Origin: a virus
Virus record (IMG/VR): IMGVR_UViG_3300046373_000142
Span: 1 to 25,621 of that record
Length of the DNA: 25,621 bases
Strand: one strand, 5' to 3'
Positions 13,920-22,690 of the stretch are shown piece after piece. Each line of letters begins with the position of its first letter. The first letter of the stretch is position 1. The notes under the pieces are model-generated. The model ran no database searches, was not told the DNA's origin, and was given only the letters and a program-made list of their open reading frames with translations. The translations under genes were made by a program, and so were the position numbers.

Positions 13920-14771
13920 ATGAGCCCGGAATTAAAAGCCCATTACACGAGCAAGCTGACGACTCTGGCGACCTGCTGGAAAGCGACGCTCACCAACGGT
14001 AGAGTGGTTGCGGCGACGGGCTTTGACCAGAACATCCTGTTTGACGGCGCATATTTTCTGTCGACCGCCGGCTATATTGGCTCGGACATCCAAAGCTCGG
14101 CTGAGCTCAATCCGGACAATCTGGAGGTAGATGGCTTCCTGCGCTCTCCTGCCATTACGGAGGAGGACATCCATTCCGGGCTATGGGACTACGCGGCTAT
14201 CGAGATATTTGAGGTCAATTACGAAGACCTCACGATGGGAAAGAACGTTCTCCGCGCCGGAACGCTCGGCGAGGTCAAAGGCGGGCGCCACAAGTTCACC
14301 GCCGAGCTGCGCGGGCTGATGCAGGCCTACAGCCGCACGATCGTCCGGCTTATGACGCAGGATTGCAATGCGGACCTGGGAGACGCACGCTGCAAGGTCG
14401 ACCTGTCGGCATGGACCGTTACTGGCACGGTCACGAGCGTATCGGACAACCGCGTGATCGGCGATACGTCCCGTCACGAGGACATCAACTGGTTCACCGG
14501 CGGAAAGCTAACTTTTACGAGCGGGCTGAACGCAGGCCTGAGCATGGAAGTGAAATCCTTCATTAGCACGATTGACCTGCAAGAACGCATGCCGTTCCAG
14601 ATTGTCGAGGGCGACACTTACAGCATGTATGCCGGCTGCTCCAGGCGCGCGCTTCTCGACTGCAGAATAAAGTTCGACAATTACATCAATTTCCGCGGCT
14701 TCCCCGATTTGCCGCAGTCGAAGATTTACCGGCGCGGCAGCGAAGGCGTCGGCACAGGAACAACCCCATGA
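13920..14771 (+). CDS. Tail-tip protein, DUF2163 / phage BR0599 family, probable Fe-S hub
   Basis: The protein has 283 residues from ATG 13920. A GTG at 13911 overlaps the upstream stop and is an alternative start. The DUF2163 part is followed by a BR0599-type C-terminus ending NYINFRGFPDLP. Four cysteines are placed as in the family: Cys149 and Cys158 (CNADLGDARC) and Cys240 and Cys248 (CSRRALLDC). Related tail-tip hubs, lambda gpL and the gene transfer agent hub, bind an iron-sulfur cluster with such cysteines, so cluster binding is expected here. It forms the base of the tail tip beneath the NlpC/P60 peptidase and megatron-type protein. Confidence 0.9.
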   Translation: MSPELKAHYTSKLTTLATCWKATLTNGRVVAATGFDQNILFDGAYFLSTAGYIGSDIQSSAELNPDNLEVDGFLRSPAITEEDIHSGLWDYAAIEIFEVNYEDLTMGKNVLRAGTLGEVKGGRHKFTAELRGLMQAYSRTIVRLMTQDCNADLGDARCKVDLSAWTVTGTVTSVSDNRVIGDTSRHEDINWFTGGKLTFTSGLNAGLSMEVKSFISTIDLQERMPFQIVEGDTYSMYAGCSRRALLDCRIKFDNYINFRGFPDLPQSKIYRRGSEGVGTGTTP

Positions 14772-15196
14772 AGCCAGAGCAGATTGCCGCCATCGCCCGG
14801 GAGACTTTGGATACGCCCTGGCAGCATCAGCAGCGCATCGCTGGGCTCGCCATGGACTGCGCCGGCCTGCCGATCTTCATTGGCAAGCGCCTTGGCATGC
14901 CCGTCGACTCACTGGCGAACTATGGCCGCCTGCCGGTCCCGGCCGAGATGCGCACCGAGCTGGACCGGAGCCTGGTCCGCGTCTCGAAGTCAGACATGCA
15001 GGTCGGCGACGTCGCATGGATTCGCTTCGAGGTCGAACCGCAGCATTTCGGCATCATCGGCGACTACCGGTATGGCGGCTTTTCCCTGATCCACGCCTAT
15101 AACGGTGCGGGCGTGAACCGGGTGGTCGAGCATCGGCTTGACTCCGAATGGATGGGCCGGATTGTCGGCGTCTGGCGATTTCCTGGAGTCGAATAG
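14768..15196 (+). CDS. NlpC/P60-family tail peptidoglycan peptidase
   Basis: The protein has 142 residues and overlaps the preceding stop (ATGA). It matches the phage NlpC family (TIGR02219), with Cys31 in MDCAGL as nucleophile, His93 in PQHFGII and His109 in LIHAYNG completing the likely catalytic set. In tails it opens the peptide cross-links of the cell wall during DNA entry. It is therefore a virion enzyme and not the lysis endolysin, which is not seen in this window. Confidence 0.92.
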   Translation: MKPEQIAAIARETLDTPWQHQQRIAGLAMDCAGLPIFIGKRLGMPVDSLANYGRLPVPAEMRTELDRSLVRVSKSDMQVGDVAWIRFEVEPQHFGIIGDYRYGGFSLIHAYNGAGVNRVVEHRLDSEWMGRIVGVWRFPGVE

Positions 15197-17839
15197 ATGA
15201 GCGGTCAACTTATTGGCGGCGTGCTCGGTGCGGCCATCGGCTTTTTTATCGGCGGGCCGCAAGGCGCGCTGTACGGCTATTCGTTGGGAAGCATCGCCGG
15301 CGGAATCATTGCGCCCGGATCAGTTGACGGCCCGCGCCTGTCGGACCTCAAGCCACAGGCATCCGAGTACGGCCGACCGATCCCGATCGTCTATGGCACG
15401 ACAGCAATGGGCGGCAATGTCATCTGGGCCTCAGACCTCGTTGAAGAGAAGGGCGATGGCGGCGGCAAGGGCGGCGGCCCGTCGGTAACCACCTTCACCT
15501 ATTACGCAAACTTCGCTGTGGCGTTCTGCGAGGGTGAAACGACGTTCGGGCGTGTATGGGCCGGCCCGGAAAAGCGCCTGATCTGGGACGGCACGACCCT
15601 GGAGGGCGGCGGCTCGGTGCGGTTCTACAGCGGCAGCGAAGATCAGTTGCCCGACCCACTGATCGAGTCTTACCTTGGCGTCGGCAACGTGCCAGCCTAT
15701 CGTGGCACGGCCTACATCGTTTTCGAGCGATTCCCGGTCATCAAGGATGGCAATGCCATCCCGTTCATCACCGCTGAGGTTGGCGCGAAGGCCGGCGGCC
15801 ACGGCCAGACGCCGCTGCTTGTTGGCCCCACATTGGCAACGCCGAATTTTCAGCCTGCACGGGCGATTGTCGACCCGACTACCGGCTGGATCTGGAATGT
15901 TCTTGACGATGGCATCCAGCCTGCGCACAGCTATAGCGTCACGGTGATCAACGACGCCACGCAGGAGGTGATTGCAAACTTTCCCGGCCGGCCGCTGGCA
16001 ATTCACGGTGGCTTCATTATGAGCGTGACGACGTTCGGCGGCCTGGTCTACGTGGTGAGCCGCCAGTTCGCATCTCCGGCCGACGAGGCGGGTAACAATG
16101 ACACCGTCTCGAACCTCGCTTTTGTCGATGTGTTCTATTCGGGCAGCGCGAACCCGGACGGGTCGGTCAATACGATGCCTGCATTCTCCACTTCTGCCGT
16201 TTGGGGGCACCTGGGGCGGGTGCGGCCTATTTTTTATCACCTGGTGGGGGCGGATGTCGTTGCCACCCCGGAAAATATACGGCTGACCGACCCGTATGGC
16301 GGCGGCGGGGCGCCACTAGGAGTGCTTGCGGACGGCACGCGCGTAGAAAATCTTCTAACCGCCGAGATGCCCATCTATCCCACTGCAGCCGGTACGGACG
16401 GCACCCGGCTATGGATTGCCTATTCCGATAGCAACAACGGCCCGACAACTGTCGCGGTGTATTCGGACTATCGAAACTTTGCCGAGACCGGAACCGGGCA
16501 AGCGGGCGTCGCCGGGTATATCGGCAACGCCTACCAAATCCTGGGCGACATGTCCTATATGGGCATTGCTGGGAGTCTTGGCCCGACGAACCAAAATTTC
16601 TCCGTTTTTGACTCGAGCGTGGTTTCCGCGAGCAATCCGCCCGTGCCGCTGTATTCGATTGCGGTGCCCTCCGCGCTCGCGGGGAAGGCGTTCGACTACG
16701 ATCCGAAACGCAAAGTCTTCATGTCGTACCTGCCGAACTCGATGGACTGGGTATCGATCGATGCGGCAAGTGGCGTACTGACGACGCATACGCTGACGGT
16801 CGGGCCGGGCGACACCTCGCCGGCGCCGTCTGGCATTGTCACGGCCATCACGTATTCCAAGAAGACAGACCGCTACCTGCTCGGGGCGAGCAGCAACGGT
16901 GGGGATACCGGCACTACCATCTATGTCGTGAACCCCGATACCTTTGCGGTCGAAGGCACCTACACATTTGAGGCCGGCGGCCAACTGATCAATCCGTTGC
17001 TCGATCCGGTGACGACCCAAGCCGGGCCGCCCTATGTCCTTTCCTTCGACCAGCACACCGTCAAGCGCCTCTATCTGGGCGGGGCTGCTGTTGCGGCGCC
17101 AATGAACCTCGGCGACATTGTGGCGGATTTGTCTGCGCGAGCCGGCCTGGCTTCGGGCCAGATCGATGTGGGCGCACTGACAGACATGGTCGACGGGTAC
17201 GCGATCGCGCGCCAGACGACCGTGCGCAATGCAATCGACGCGTTGCGTTCGGCCTATTACTTCGACGCAGTAGAGTCCAGTGGCAAAGTGAAATACGTCA
17301 AGCGCGGCGGCCAATCAGCCGCCGTCATCGATGAATCTGATCTGGATGCACGTCAATACGGCAGTCAGCCGGGCGATCCATTGCTGGCGACGCGGCAGAT
17401 GGAAGTCGAGCTTCCGCGCATCCTGAATGTGAACTATATGCTGGCAGCCACCGACTACTCGGCGGCTACCAAAGTATCAAAGCGACTGGTTGGCTCAAGC
17501 GGGCAAGAATCCACGCTCGATTTGTCCCTCGTCCTGTCCGACACCAAGGCGCAGGAAGTGGCCGATGTAAATCTGCACACGGCATGGGTTCAAAGGCTTC
17601 AGTACGGGCCGTTTTCGTTGCCGCGCAAGTACGCGTTTCTGGAGCCGACCGACATTGTCACGATCAAGGGCTACGCCATGATGCTCACCAAGGTGACGGC
17701 GACGCCCGGCGGGTTGCTGACGTGCGAGGCGGTGGCGCAGGATGCAAATACCTTCATCCCGCACGTCGTCGTCACCGAGACGCCTCCGGCTGGCAAGACA
17801 GTGTTTGTGCCGGGTGCCACGACTTTGGAGCTGATGTGA
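15197..17839 (+). CDS. Tail-tip hub (megatron/gpJ-type), N-terminal part, with inserted propeller-like domain
   Basis: The protein has 880 residues. It begins with the Gly-rich hydrophobic segment usual for these proteins (SGQLIGGVLGAAIGFFIGG), then GPRLSDLKPQASEYGRPIPI, VYGTTAMGGNVIWA and YYANFAVAFCEGE. At about residues 205-620 the family pattern is interrupted by repeated short strands that read like a beta-propeller (for example NPDTFAVEGTYTFEAGG). It resumes at GDIVADLSARAGL with hub domains through residue 860. It ends with LELM just where related proteins continue into LxDxDNxxGFY, which here opens the next gene. The propeller could bind host surface sugars. Confidence 0.9.
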   Translation: MSGQLIGGVLGAAIGFFIGGPQGALYGYSLGSIAGGIIAPGSVDGPRLSDLKPQASEYGRPIPIVYGTTAMGGNVIWASDLVEEKGDGGGKGGGPSVTTFTYYANFAVAFCEGETTFGRVWAGPEKRLIWDGTTLEGGGSVRFYSGSEDQLPDPLIESYLGVGNVPAYRGTAYIVFERFPVIKDGNAIPFITAEVGAKAGGHGQTPLLVGPTLATPNFQPARAIVDPTTGWIWNVLDDGIQPAHSYSVTVINDATQEVIANFPGRPLAIHGGFIMSVTTFGGLVYVVSRQFASPADEAGNNDTVSNLAFVDVFYSGSANPDGSVNTMPAFSTSAVWGHLGRVRPIFYHLVGADVVATPENIRLTDPYGGGGAPLGVLADGTRVENLLTAEMPIYPTAAGTDGTRLWIAYSDSNNGPTTVAVYSDYRNFAETGTGQAGVAGYIGNAYQILGDMSYMGIAGSLGPTNQNFSVFDSSVVSASNPPVPLYSIAVPSALAGKAFDYDPKRKVFMSYLPNSMDWVSIDAASGVLTTHTLTVGPGDTSPAPSGIVTAITYSKKTDRYLLGASSNGGDTGTTIYVVNPDTFAVEGTYTFEAGGQLINPLLDPVTTQAGPPYVLSFDQHTVKRLYLGGAAVAAPMNLGDIVADLSARAGLASGQIDVGALTDMVDGYAIARQTTVRNAIDALRSAYYFDAVESSGKVKYVKRGGQSAAVIDESDLDARQYGSQPGDPLLATRQMEVELPRILNVNYMLAATDYSAATKVSKRLVGSSGQESTLDLSLVLSDTKAQEVADVNLHTAWVQRLQYGPFSLPRKYAFLEPTDIVTIKGYAMMLTKVTATPGGLLTCEAVAQDANTFIPHVVVTETPPAGKTVFVPGATTLELM

Positions 17840-20193
17840 ATATCAACATGCTGCGGGACCAGGACAACGATCCCGGCTTCTATGTGGCTGCCAGCAGCAC
17901 TGACCCTAAGTGGCCGGGCGCAGTCCTATTTAGCTCCAGCGACAGCGGCGCAAGCTATCAGCAGATCGCCACCCTTACTGCCGCGGCGACAATGGGGCGC
18001 CTGGTCGGGACGTTGGGTGACTTCGCCGGCGGCAATATCCCGGATGAGCTGAACGCGATCACGGTGCGCCTGTCCCGTGGATCTCTTTCGTCCATCTCTT
18101 ACGCGTCATTTCTGGCCGGCGCGCAGACGGCGCTGATCGGCGACGAAATCGTCTACTTTCGCAATGCGGCGCTCAACGTCGACGGCACGTACACGGTCTC
18201 CGGTTTCCTGCGCGGGCAGCGTGGCAGCGAATATGCAATCAGTCGGCATGGGCCGCTTGAGCGCTTCATCCTGCTGAATACGGCGACAGTACAGCGCATT
18301 CCCGGCGTGACGGCAGACCTGCATGTGCCGCGGCTGTATAAGGCGGTCACGGTCGGCTCGACGCTGGCGAAGGCGACTGCGCAGAGCTTTACCAATGATG
18401 GCGCCGGGCTGAAGCCCTATGCGCCAGTCCATGTCGGCGGCGGCCGCAATGCTGCGGGAGATGTGCTGATCAACTGGACGCGGCGCGGCAGGATCTCGGG
18501 GGAGTGGCGTAATTTCGCCGACGTCCCTTTGGGCGAAGACAGCGAGCAATACAACGTCGAAATCTGGGATGCAGCTTATGCGACGCTCAAGCGAACGCTT
18601 GGCGCTGTGTCGAGCCCGACGGCGACCTATGCCGCTGCAGACGAAACCGCCGATTTCGGCAGCCCGCAATCAGCCCTCTATCTGAAGGTCTACCAGCTAT
18701 CCAGCATCGTCGGCCGCGGCTATCCTGCCTTAGCTGTCGTGGCGCTGGACGGCACGGTCGCATCCGACACGGGTAGCGCGGGGGCCGGTGGCTCCGGCGG
18801 TGGTGGCAGTACGGGTGGCGGTAGTACAGGCGGCACCGGCGGCACTGGAAGCACCGGTGGTACGGGCGGAACCGGGGGAACGGTCACAGGAACAACCGTA
18901 TCCTATGTCGAAAGCACCGTCGATTTTCCTAACCCCGAGCGCGGTTTTGCGCGCCAGGTGGGCAACTGTCAGAACATCCAGTTCAATTCCAGCAGCGTCG
19001 CGTCCGTACGCACCGGCAGTGCCGCGATCACCGTGCATTGGATGCTGGTGTATCTCAACAGCTTCATTTCCTCTGCCATCAGCAGCACGGTCTTGTCGAA
19101 CATCCAGACCAACTTCGACAACTTGCGCGCCGGCGGCGCCAAAGCGTGGTTGCGCTTCGAGTATGACCAGACCAACGTCGGCAACGACGCCAACAAGACG
19201 CAGATGAAGGCGCACATCGATCAGTTGCGTACCCTGCTGCAAAATAACGCAGACGTGATCGTGGCGATGGATGCTGGCTTCATTGGAAGCTATGGCGAGT
19301 GGTCGCAGTCAGGTAATTACGGCTTTGAAGGGTCCTTCACCACGCAGAACTGGGCGGATCGTAAGGAAGTGCTGGAATACTTGCTCGATGCTCTGCCGTC
19401 GAACAGGATGATCATGCTGCGCGTGCCGGGCTACAAACAGCACTTCTACGGCACCACGGCGCTGAATCCCACTACTGCCTTTACGGGCACCTATGCGGCG
19501 CGACTTGGGCATCATAACGATGCTTTCCTGTCAGGGGCGGACGATCAGGGTACCTACGGCCTGACACAGACCGTTGCATTCGATCGGGCGTTCGTCGCAG
19601 AGGAGTCGAAGTACACCCCTCACGCCGGCGAAAGCGATAACTACAGCACCAGCAACCTGGCCAAGACGGCCTGTCCTGCAGCGCTCTCCGATCTGGCCTA
19701 CCACCATTGGTCGTTCATCAATGACGGCTTTGAGGCGAACGTACTTCAGCAGTGGAAGGACGGCGGCTGCTACAGCAGCATCAGCAAAAAGCTTGGCTAC
19801 CGCTTTGTGCTGGTAGAAGGCACCTATCCTGCGACAGGCGCCCGCGGCGCCACGATAGCGCTCTCGATGACCATCAACAATGTTGGCTTCGCATCGCCGT
19901 TCAATCAGCGGCACGCAAAGCTTGTCCTGCGCAACACGTCCACCAGTGCGGAAACGGCAATCACGCTATCAGCCGATCCGCGGACTTGGCTGCCGGGGGC
20001 GCAGACGGTTACCGAAACGGTCACGCTGCCATCGGGCATGGCGGCCGGGTCCTATGCGCTTTTCCTCGCGCTGCCCGACATGGCGAGCTCACTCGCCGCC
20101 AATCCGGCCTATGCGATCCAGTTTGCCAATGTCGGGGTCTGGGAGTCGACCACCGGCTACAACGACCTGAGCCACACGATCGTAATTTCTTAA
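17836..20193 (+). CDS. Tail hub C-terminal part fused to a DUF4874/DUF4832 glycosidase-like module
   Basis: The protein has 785 residues from GTG 17836 (overlapping the upstream TGA). ATG 17848 is the alternative. Residues 1-310 continue the hub (RDQDNDPGFYVAAS, WPGAVLFSSSDSGASYQ). A Gly/Ser/Thr linker spans about 313-355. From 366 (NPERGF) the sequence follows DUF4874, with RFEYDQT, AGFIGSYGEW (Glu488) and LRVPGYK, then DUF4832, with RLGHHNDAFLSG (556-567), DDQGTYG, LGYRF (653) and a final beta domain ending FANVGVWESTTGYNDL. These domains have a TIM-barrel, glycosidase-like character but no proven substrate. I infer a tail-tip enzyme or receptor binder acting on surface polysaccharide. Confidence 0.85.
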   Translation: MNINMLRDQDNDPGFYVAASSTDPKWPGAVLFSSSDSGASYQQIATLTAAATMGRLVGTLGDFAGGNIPDELNAITVRLSRGSLSSISYASFLAGAQTALIGDEIVYFRNAALNVDGTYTVSGFLRGQRGSEYAISRHGPLERFILLNTATVQRIPGVTADLHVPRLYKAVTVGSTLAKATAQSFTNDGAGLKPYAPVHVGGGRNAAGDVLINWTRRGRISGEWRNFADVPLGEDSEQYNVEIWDAAYATLKRTLGAVSSPTATYAAADETADFGSPQSALYLKVYQLSSIVGRGYPALAVVALDGTVASDTGSAGAGGSGGGGSTGGGSTGGTGGTGSTGGTGGTGGTVTGTTVSYVESTVDFPNPERGFARQVGNCQNIQFNSSSVASVRTGSAAITVHWMLVYLNSFISSAISSTVLSNIQTNFDNLRAGGAKAWLRFEYDQTNVGNDANKTQMKAHIDQLRTLLQNNADVIVAMDAGFIGSYGEWSQSGNYGFEGSFTTQNWADRKEVLEYLLDALPSNRMIMLRVPGYKQHFYGTTALNPTTAFTGTYAARLGHHNDAFLSGADDQGTYGLTQTVAFDRAFVAEESKYTPHAGESDNYSTSNLAKTACPAALSDLAYHHWSFINDGFEANVLQQWKDGGCYSSISKKLGYRFVLVEGTYPATGARGATIALSMTINNVGFASPFNQRHAKLVLRNTSTSAETAITLSADPRTWLPGAQTVTETVTLPSGMAAGSYALFLALPDMASSLAANPAYAIQFANVGVWESTTGYNDLSHTIVIS
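18772..18894 (+). repeat. Gly/Ser/Thr-coding low-complexity linker
   Basis: Short GGT/GGC-rich repeats coding for GGTG and GGST-type units join the hub part to the DUF4874/DUF4832 module. The run marks the domain fusion point. Confidence 0.75.
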
Positions 20194-20229
20194 CCGCCTA
20201 GCAATCACTGCACTTATTCGCCACGAAGG

Positions 20230-20250
20230 CCGCCCCCGGGCGGTTTTTTT
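20230..20250 (+). terminator. Intrinsic terminator after the hub genes
   Basis: CCGCC (20230-20234) pairs with GGCGG (20239-20243) around CCCG and is followed by seven T (20244-20250). It lies between the hub-enzyme gene and the fibre gene, so fibre expression probably depends on read-through or a separate start. Confidence 0.85.
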
Positions 20251-20261
20251 ATGGGACGCCC

Positions 20262-22286
20262 ATGAGCAACAGCACAACGAATCTCGATCTGATCAGCACC
20301 AGCCAGGCAAGCAAGGAAGTGACGGCCAATGCCGCGTTCGACGCAGCGAGTCCGGCCATGTTGTACGGCCGGCGCGCGGTCACGACTGCCGGATGGACGT
20401 GGGGGTATTACGGCGGGACCGTGCTGGTGGCCGGCGTACCCACGCAGATCGCCAATGGCGTTTTGACGCTCACGGCGTCGGCGACGAATTACATTGAGGC
20501 CGATCCTGCGACCGGTGCGGTGTCGGTCAATACCTCCGGCTTCACGACTGGGCGTATGCAGCTGTATTCCGTCGTCACCGGCAGCGCCACGGTCACCAGC
20601 TATACCGATCTGCGCACGGTGGGCGGCGGTGGGGCGGGTGTCACTGACGGCGACAAGGGCGACATCACTGTTGCCGGGGATAGCTGGACCATCGACAGCA
20701 ATGTCATCAGCACATTCGGACGAACCCTGATAGATGATGCTGACGCCGCAGCGGCGCGAGCCACGCTTGGACTCGGCACGGCTGCAGTCCTGGTATCCGA
20801 TACTGACACCTCGCTTGCTGCGAACAGCGATACCCGCGTTGCCACGCAAAAGGCGGTCAAGGCTTATATCGACTCGGTCGCCACATCCGGCGCCACCGAT
20901 GTGATGATCTTCAGGGGCGTGATCGACTGCTCTGCCAACGCGAACTACCCGGCGGCCGACGCCGGTAATCTGTACAAGGTGAGCGTCGCCGGCAAGATCG
21001 GTGGCGCATCGGGTCCGAATGTGGAGGCGGGCGACACGCTGTACTGCATCGCGGATGCAACCGCATCGGGCACGCATGCGTCAGTGGGCGCGAGCTGGGT
21101 CATCGCGCAGGTCAATGTCGACGGCGCCGTGGTTGGACCTGCATCGGCGACCGGCGATCATGTCGCACTATTCAGCGGCAGTACCGGCAAGCTCATCAAG
21201 GACAGCGGCCTGACGCTGTCGGGCACGAATACCGGCGACCAAACCCTGAATGGCCTGCTGCCGACGCAGACCGGAAATTCCGGGAAATTTCTGGCCACCG
21301 ATGGATCGAATGCCTCATGGGCGACAGCATCCGGTGGCGGCACGTCGACAGCCGATTCCCAGACGTTCACGTCAAGCGGAACGTGGGCCAAGCCTGCCGG
21401 CGTGACGTTCGTGGAAATTATTTGCTTTGCCGGTGGTGGTGGCGGCGGTGGCGGCGTTGGCGCTGCTGCCGGGGCAGTCCGTAACGGTGGCACTGGTGGT
21501 GGCGGTGGCGCGTATAGCCGGCTGGTTGTGAGGGCGTCGGATCTGGGCTCTACGGTCTCGGTCACGGTGGGCGCCGGCGGCACCGCAGGGGCTGGCGGAT
21601 CGAGCGGTACCGGCACGGCGGGCGGCGCCGGCGGCAATTCCTCCTTCGGCACCACCCTGTCGGCCTTCGGCGGCGGCGGCGGCGCTGCCCCATCGTCGGG
21701 GAGCGGCAGCAACTTTACCGGCGGTAGTGGCGGCGGCACGGGTAGCGCCGGCATCGTTGGCGCGGCCAGCGGAACCGGTGCGGTTGGTGGCGGCCCCACT
21801 ACGGTCAATACCGCGCCAGGCATTGGCGGGGGCGGCGCGAGCGCTCCCAACACGGGCGTCGGACTGACTGCTGAATATGGCGGCGCGTCCGGTGGCGGCA
21901 CTGTCGGGACGAGCAATGCCGGAAAAGGCGGTACGTCAATCTATGGCGGCAGCGGCGGTGGTGGCGGCGGTGGCCTGTATTCCGATAACTCGACCAACCT
22001 GCAGTCGAACGATGGCGGCGCCACTGGCACCTGGGTGCTGCTGGGCGGCGGTGGCGGCGCAAAAGGAACTGGCACGGCGGGCGCAGCCGGGACCGCTGGC
22101 GCGAACGGCACAGTGGCAGGCGGCTCGGGTGGTGGTGGCGGCGCTACAAACTCAGCCGGCACTGGTGGCGCAGGCGGCGCTGGCGGCACTTCTGGCGGTG
22201 GTGGTGGCGGTGGCGGCGGCGGCACCACTACAGGCGGGGCAGGCGGTGCCGGCGGGCGCGGCGAAGTCCGCATCCTTTCATGGTGA
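20262..22286 (+). CDS. Tail fibre with large polyglycine adhesin domain
   Basis: The protein has 674 residues. The N-terminus (TTNLDLISTSQASKEVTANA) is common in fibres that attach to this tail type. The shaft carries known fibre repeats: ARATLGLGTAAVLVSDTDTS, ATQKAVKAYIDS, GDHVALFSGSTGKLIKDSGL. From about 367 (TFTSSGTWAKPAGVTFVEII) the sequence becomes a Gly-rich domain of about 290 residues, ending GGRGEVRILSW. Such domains form polyglycine-II helix sandwiches in phage adhesins such as that of S16, with the loops reading the receptor. It is therefore the likely host-range determinant. A GGGA ribosome site precedes the ATG. Confidence 0.88.
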   Translation: MSNSTTNLDLISTSQASKEVTANAAFDAASPAMLYGRRAVTTAGWTWGYYGGTVLVAGVPTQIANGVLTLTASATNYIEADPATGAVSVNTSGFTTGRMQLYSVVTGSATVTSYTDLRTVGGGGAGVTDGDKGDITVAGDSWTIDSNVISTFGRTLIDDADAAAARATLGLGTAAVLVSDTDTSLAANSDTRVATQKAVKAYIDSVATSGATDVMIFRGVIDCSANANYPAADAGNLYKVSVAGKIGGASGPNVEAGDTLYCIADATASGTHASVGASWVIAQVNVDGAVVGPASATGDHVALFSGSTGKLIKDSGLTLSGTNTGDQTLNGLLPTQTGNSGKFLATDGSNASWATASGGGTSTADSQTFTSSGTWAKPAGVTFVEIICFAGGGGGGGGVGAAAGAVRNGGTGGGGGAYSRLVVRASDLGSTVSVTVGAGGTAGAGGSSGTGTAGGAGGNSSFGTTLSAFGGGGGAAPSSGSGSNFTGGSGGGTGSAGIVGAASGTGAVGGGPTTVNTAPGIGGGGASAPNTGVGLTAEYGGASGGGTVGTSNAGKGGTSIYGGSGGGGGGGLYSDNSTNLQSNDGGATGTWVLLGGGGGAKGTGTAGAAGTAGANGTVAGGSGGGGGATNSAGTGGAGGAGGTSGGGGGGGGGGTTTGGAGGAGGRGEVRILSW

Positions 22287-22297
22287 TGGAGATTAAT

Positions 22298-22690
22298 ATG
22301 CGAGCAGCAGTGATTGAAAACGGCGTCGTCACCAATGTCATTCTGGTCGAAGCGCTTGACGTATTTCCGGGGCTCGTCGATGCAGCCAATGCGGCTATTG
22401 GGGATACATGGGATGGATCGACATTCAGCACACCAGCGCCGCGCATTGTGGTGCCGGCATCCGTGACGATGCGGCAGGCGCGACTCGCGCTGCTTGGCGC
22501 CGGCGTGCTGGCGACCGTGAACGCCGCCGTCAGCGGCATGCCTGGAACGCAGGGCGAGGCGGCTCGCATCGAATGGGAGTACGCGCGTGATGTATTGCGC
22601 GACAGTCCCCTGATTGCTGGGCTGATGCCGACGCTTAGCATGACAGAGGCGCAGATCGATCAACTGTTCATCGCGGCGGCGGCACTATGA
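22298..22690 (+). CDS. Tail-fibre-associated small protein
   Basis: The protein has 130 residues from ATG 22298, with ATGGAG upstream. It begins RAAVIENGVVTNVILVEAL and has GDTWDGSTFSTPAP, then a helical part (MRQARLALLGAGVLATVNAA, ARIEWEYARDVLRDSPLIAG, EAQIDQLFIAAAAL). This pattern is common in genes placed just after tail fibres and resembles fibre assembly or fibre-tip accessory proteins. The exact function is not established. It overlaps the next gene by ATGA. Confidence 0.78.
   Translation: MRAAVIENGVVTNVILVEALDVFPGLVDAANAAIGDTWDGSTFSTPAPRIVVPASVTMRQARLALLGAGVLATVNAAVSGMPGTQGEAARIEWEYARDVLRDSPLIAGLMPTLSMTEAQIDQLFIAAAAL

Noticed and set aside
14768-15196. Endolysin
   Set aside because: The NlpC/P60 gene sits between tail-tip genes in the fixed gene-transfer-agent-like order, so it is a virion peptidase.
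17834-17839. Pseudogene call for the two hub halves
   Set aside because: Stop and start overlap in the same manner as the other gene junctions here, and both halves are intact up to the joint.
21158-22663. Long Pro-rich minus-strand reading frames opposite the Gly-rich fibre domain
   Set aside because: They are the complement of GGN-rich codons, so proline runs are automatic. They lack plausible starts and protein character.
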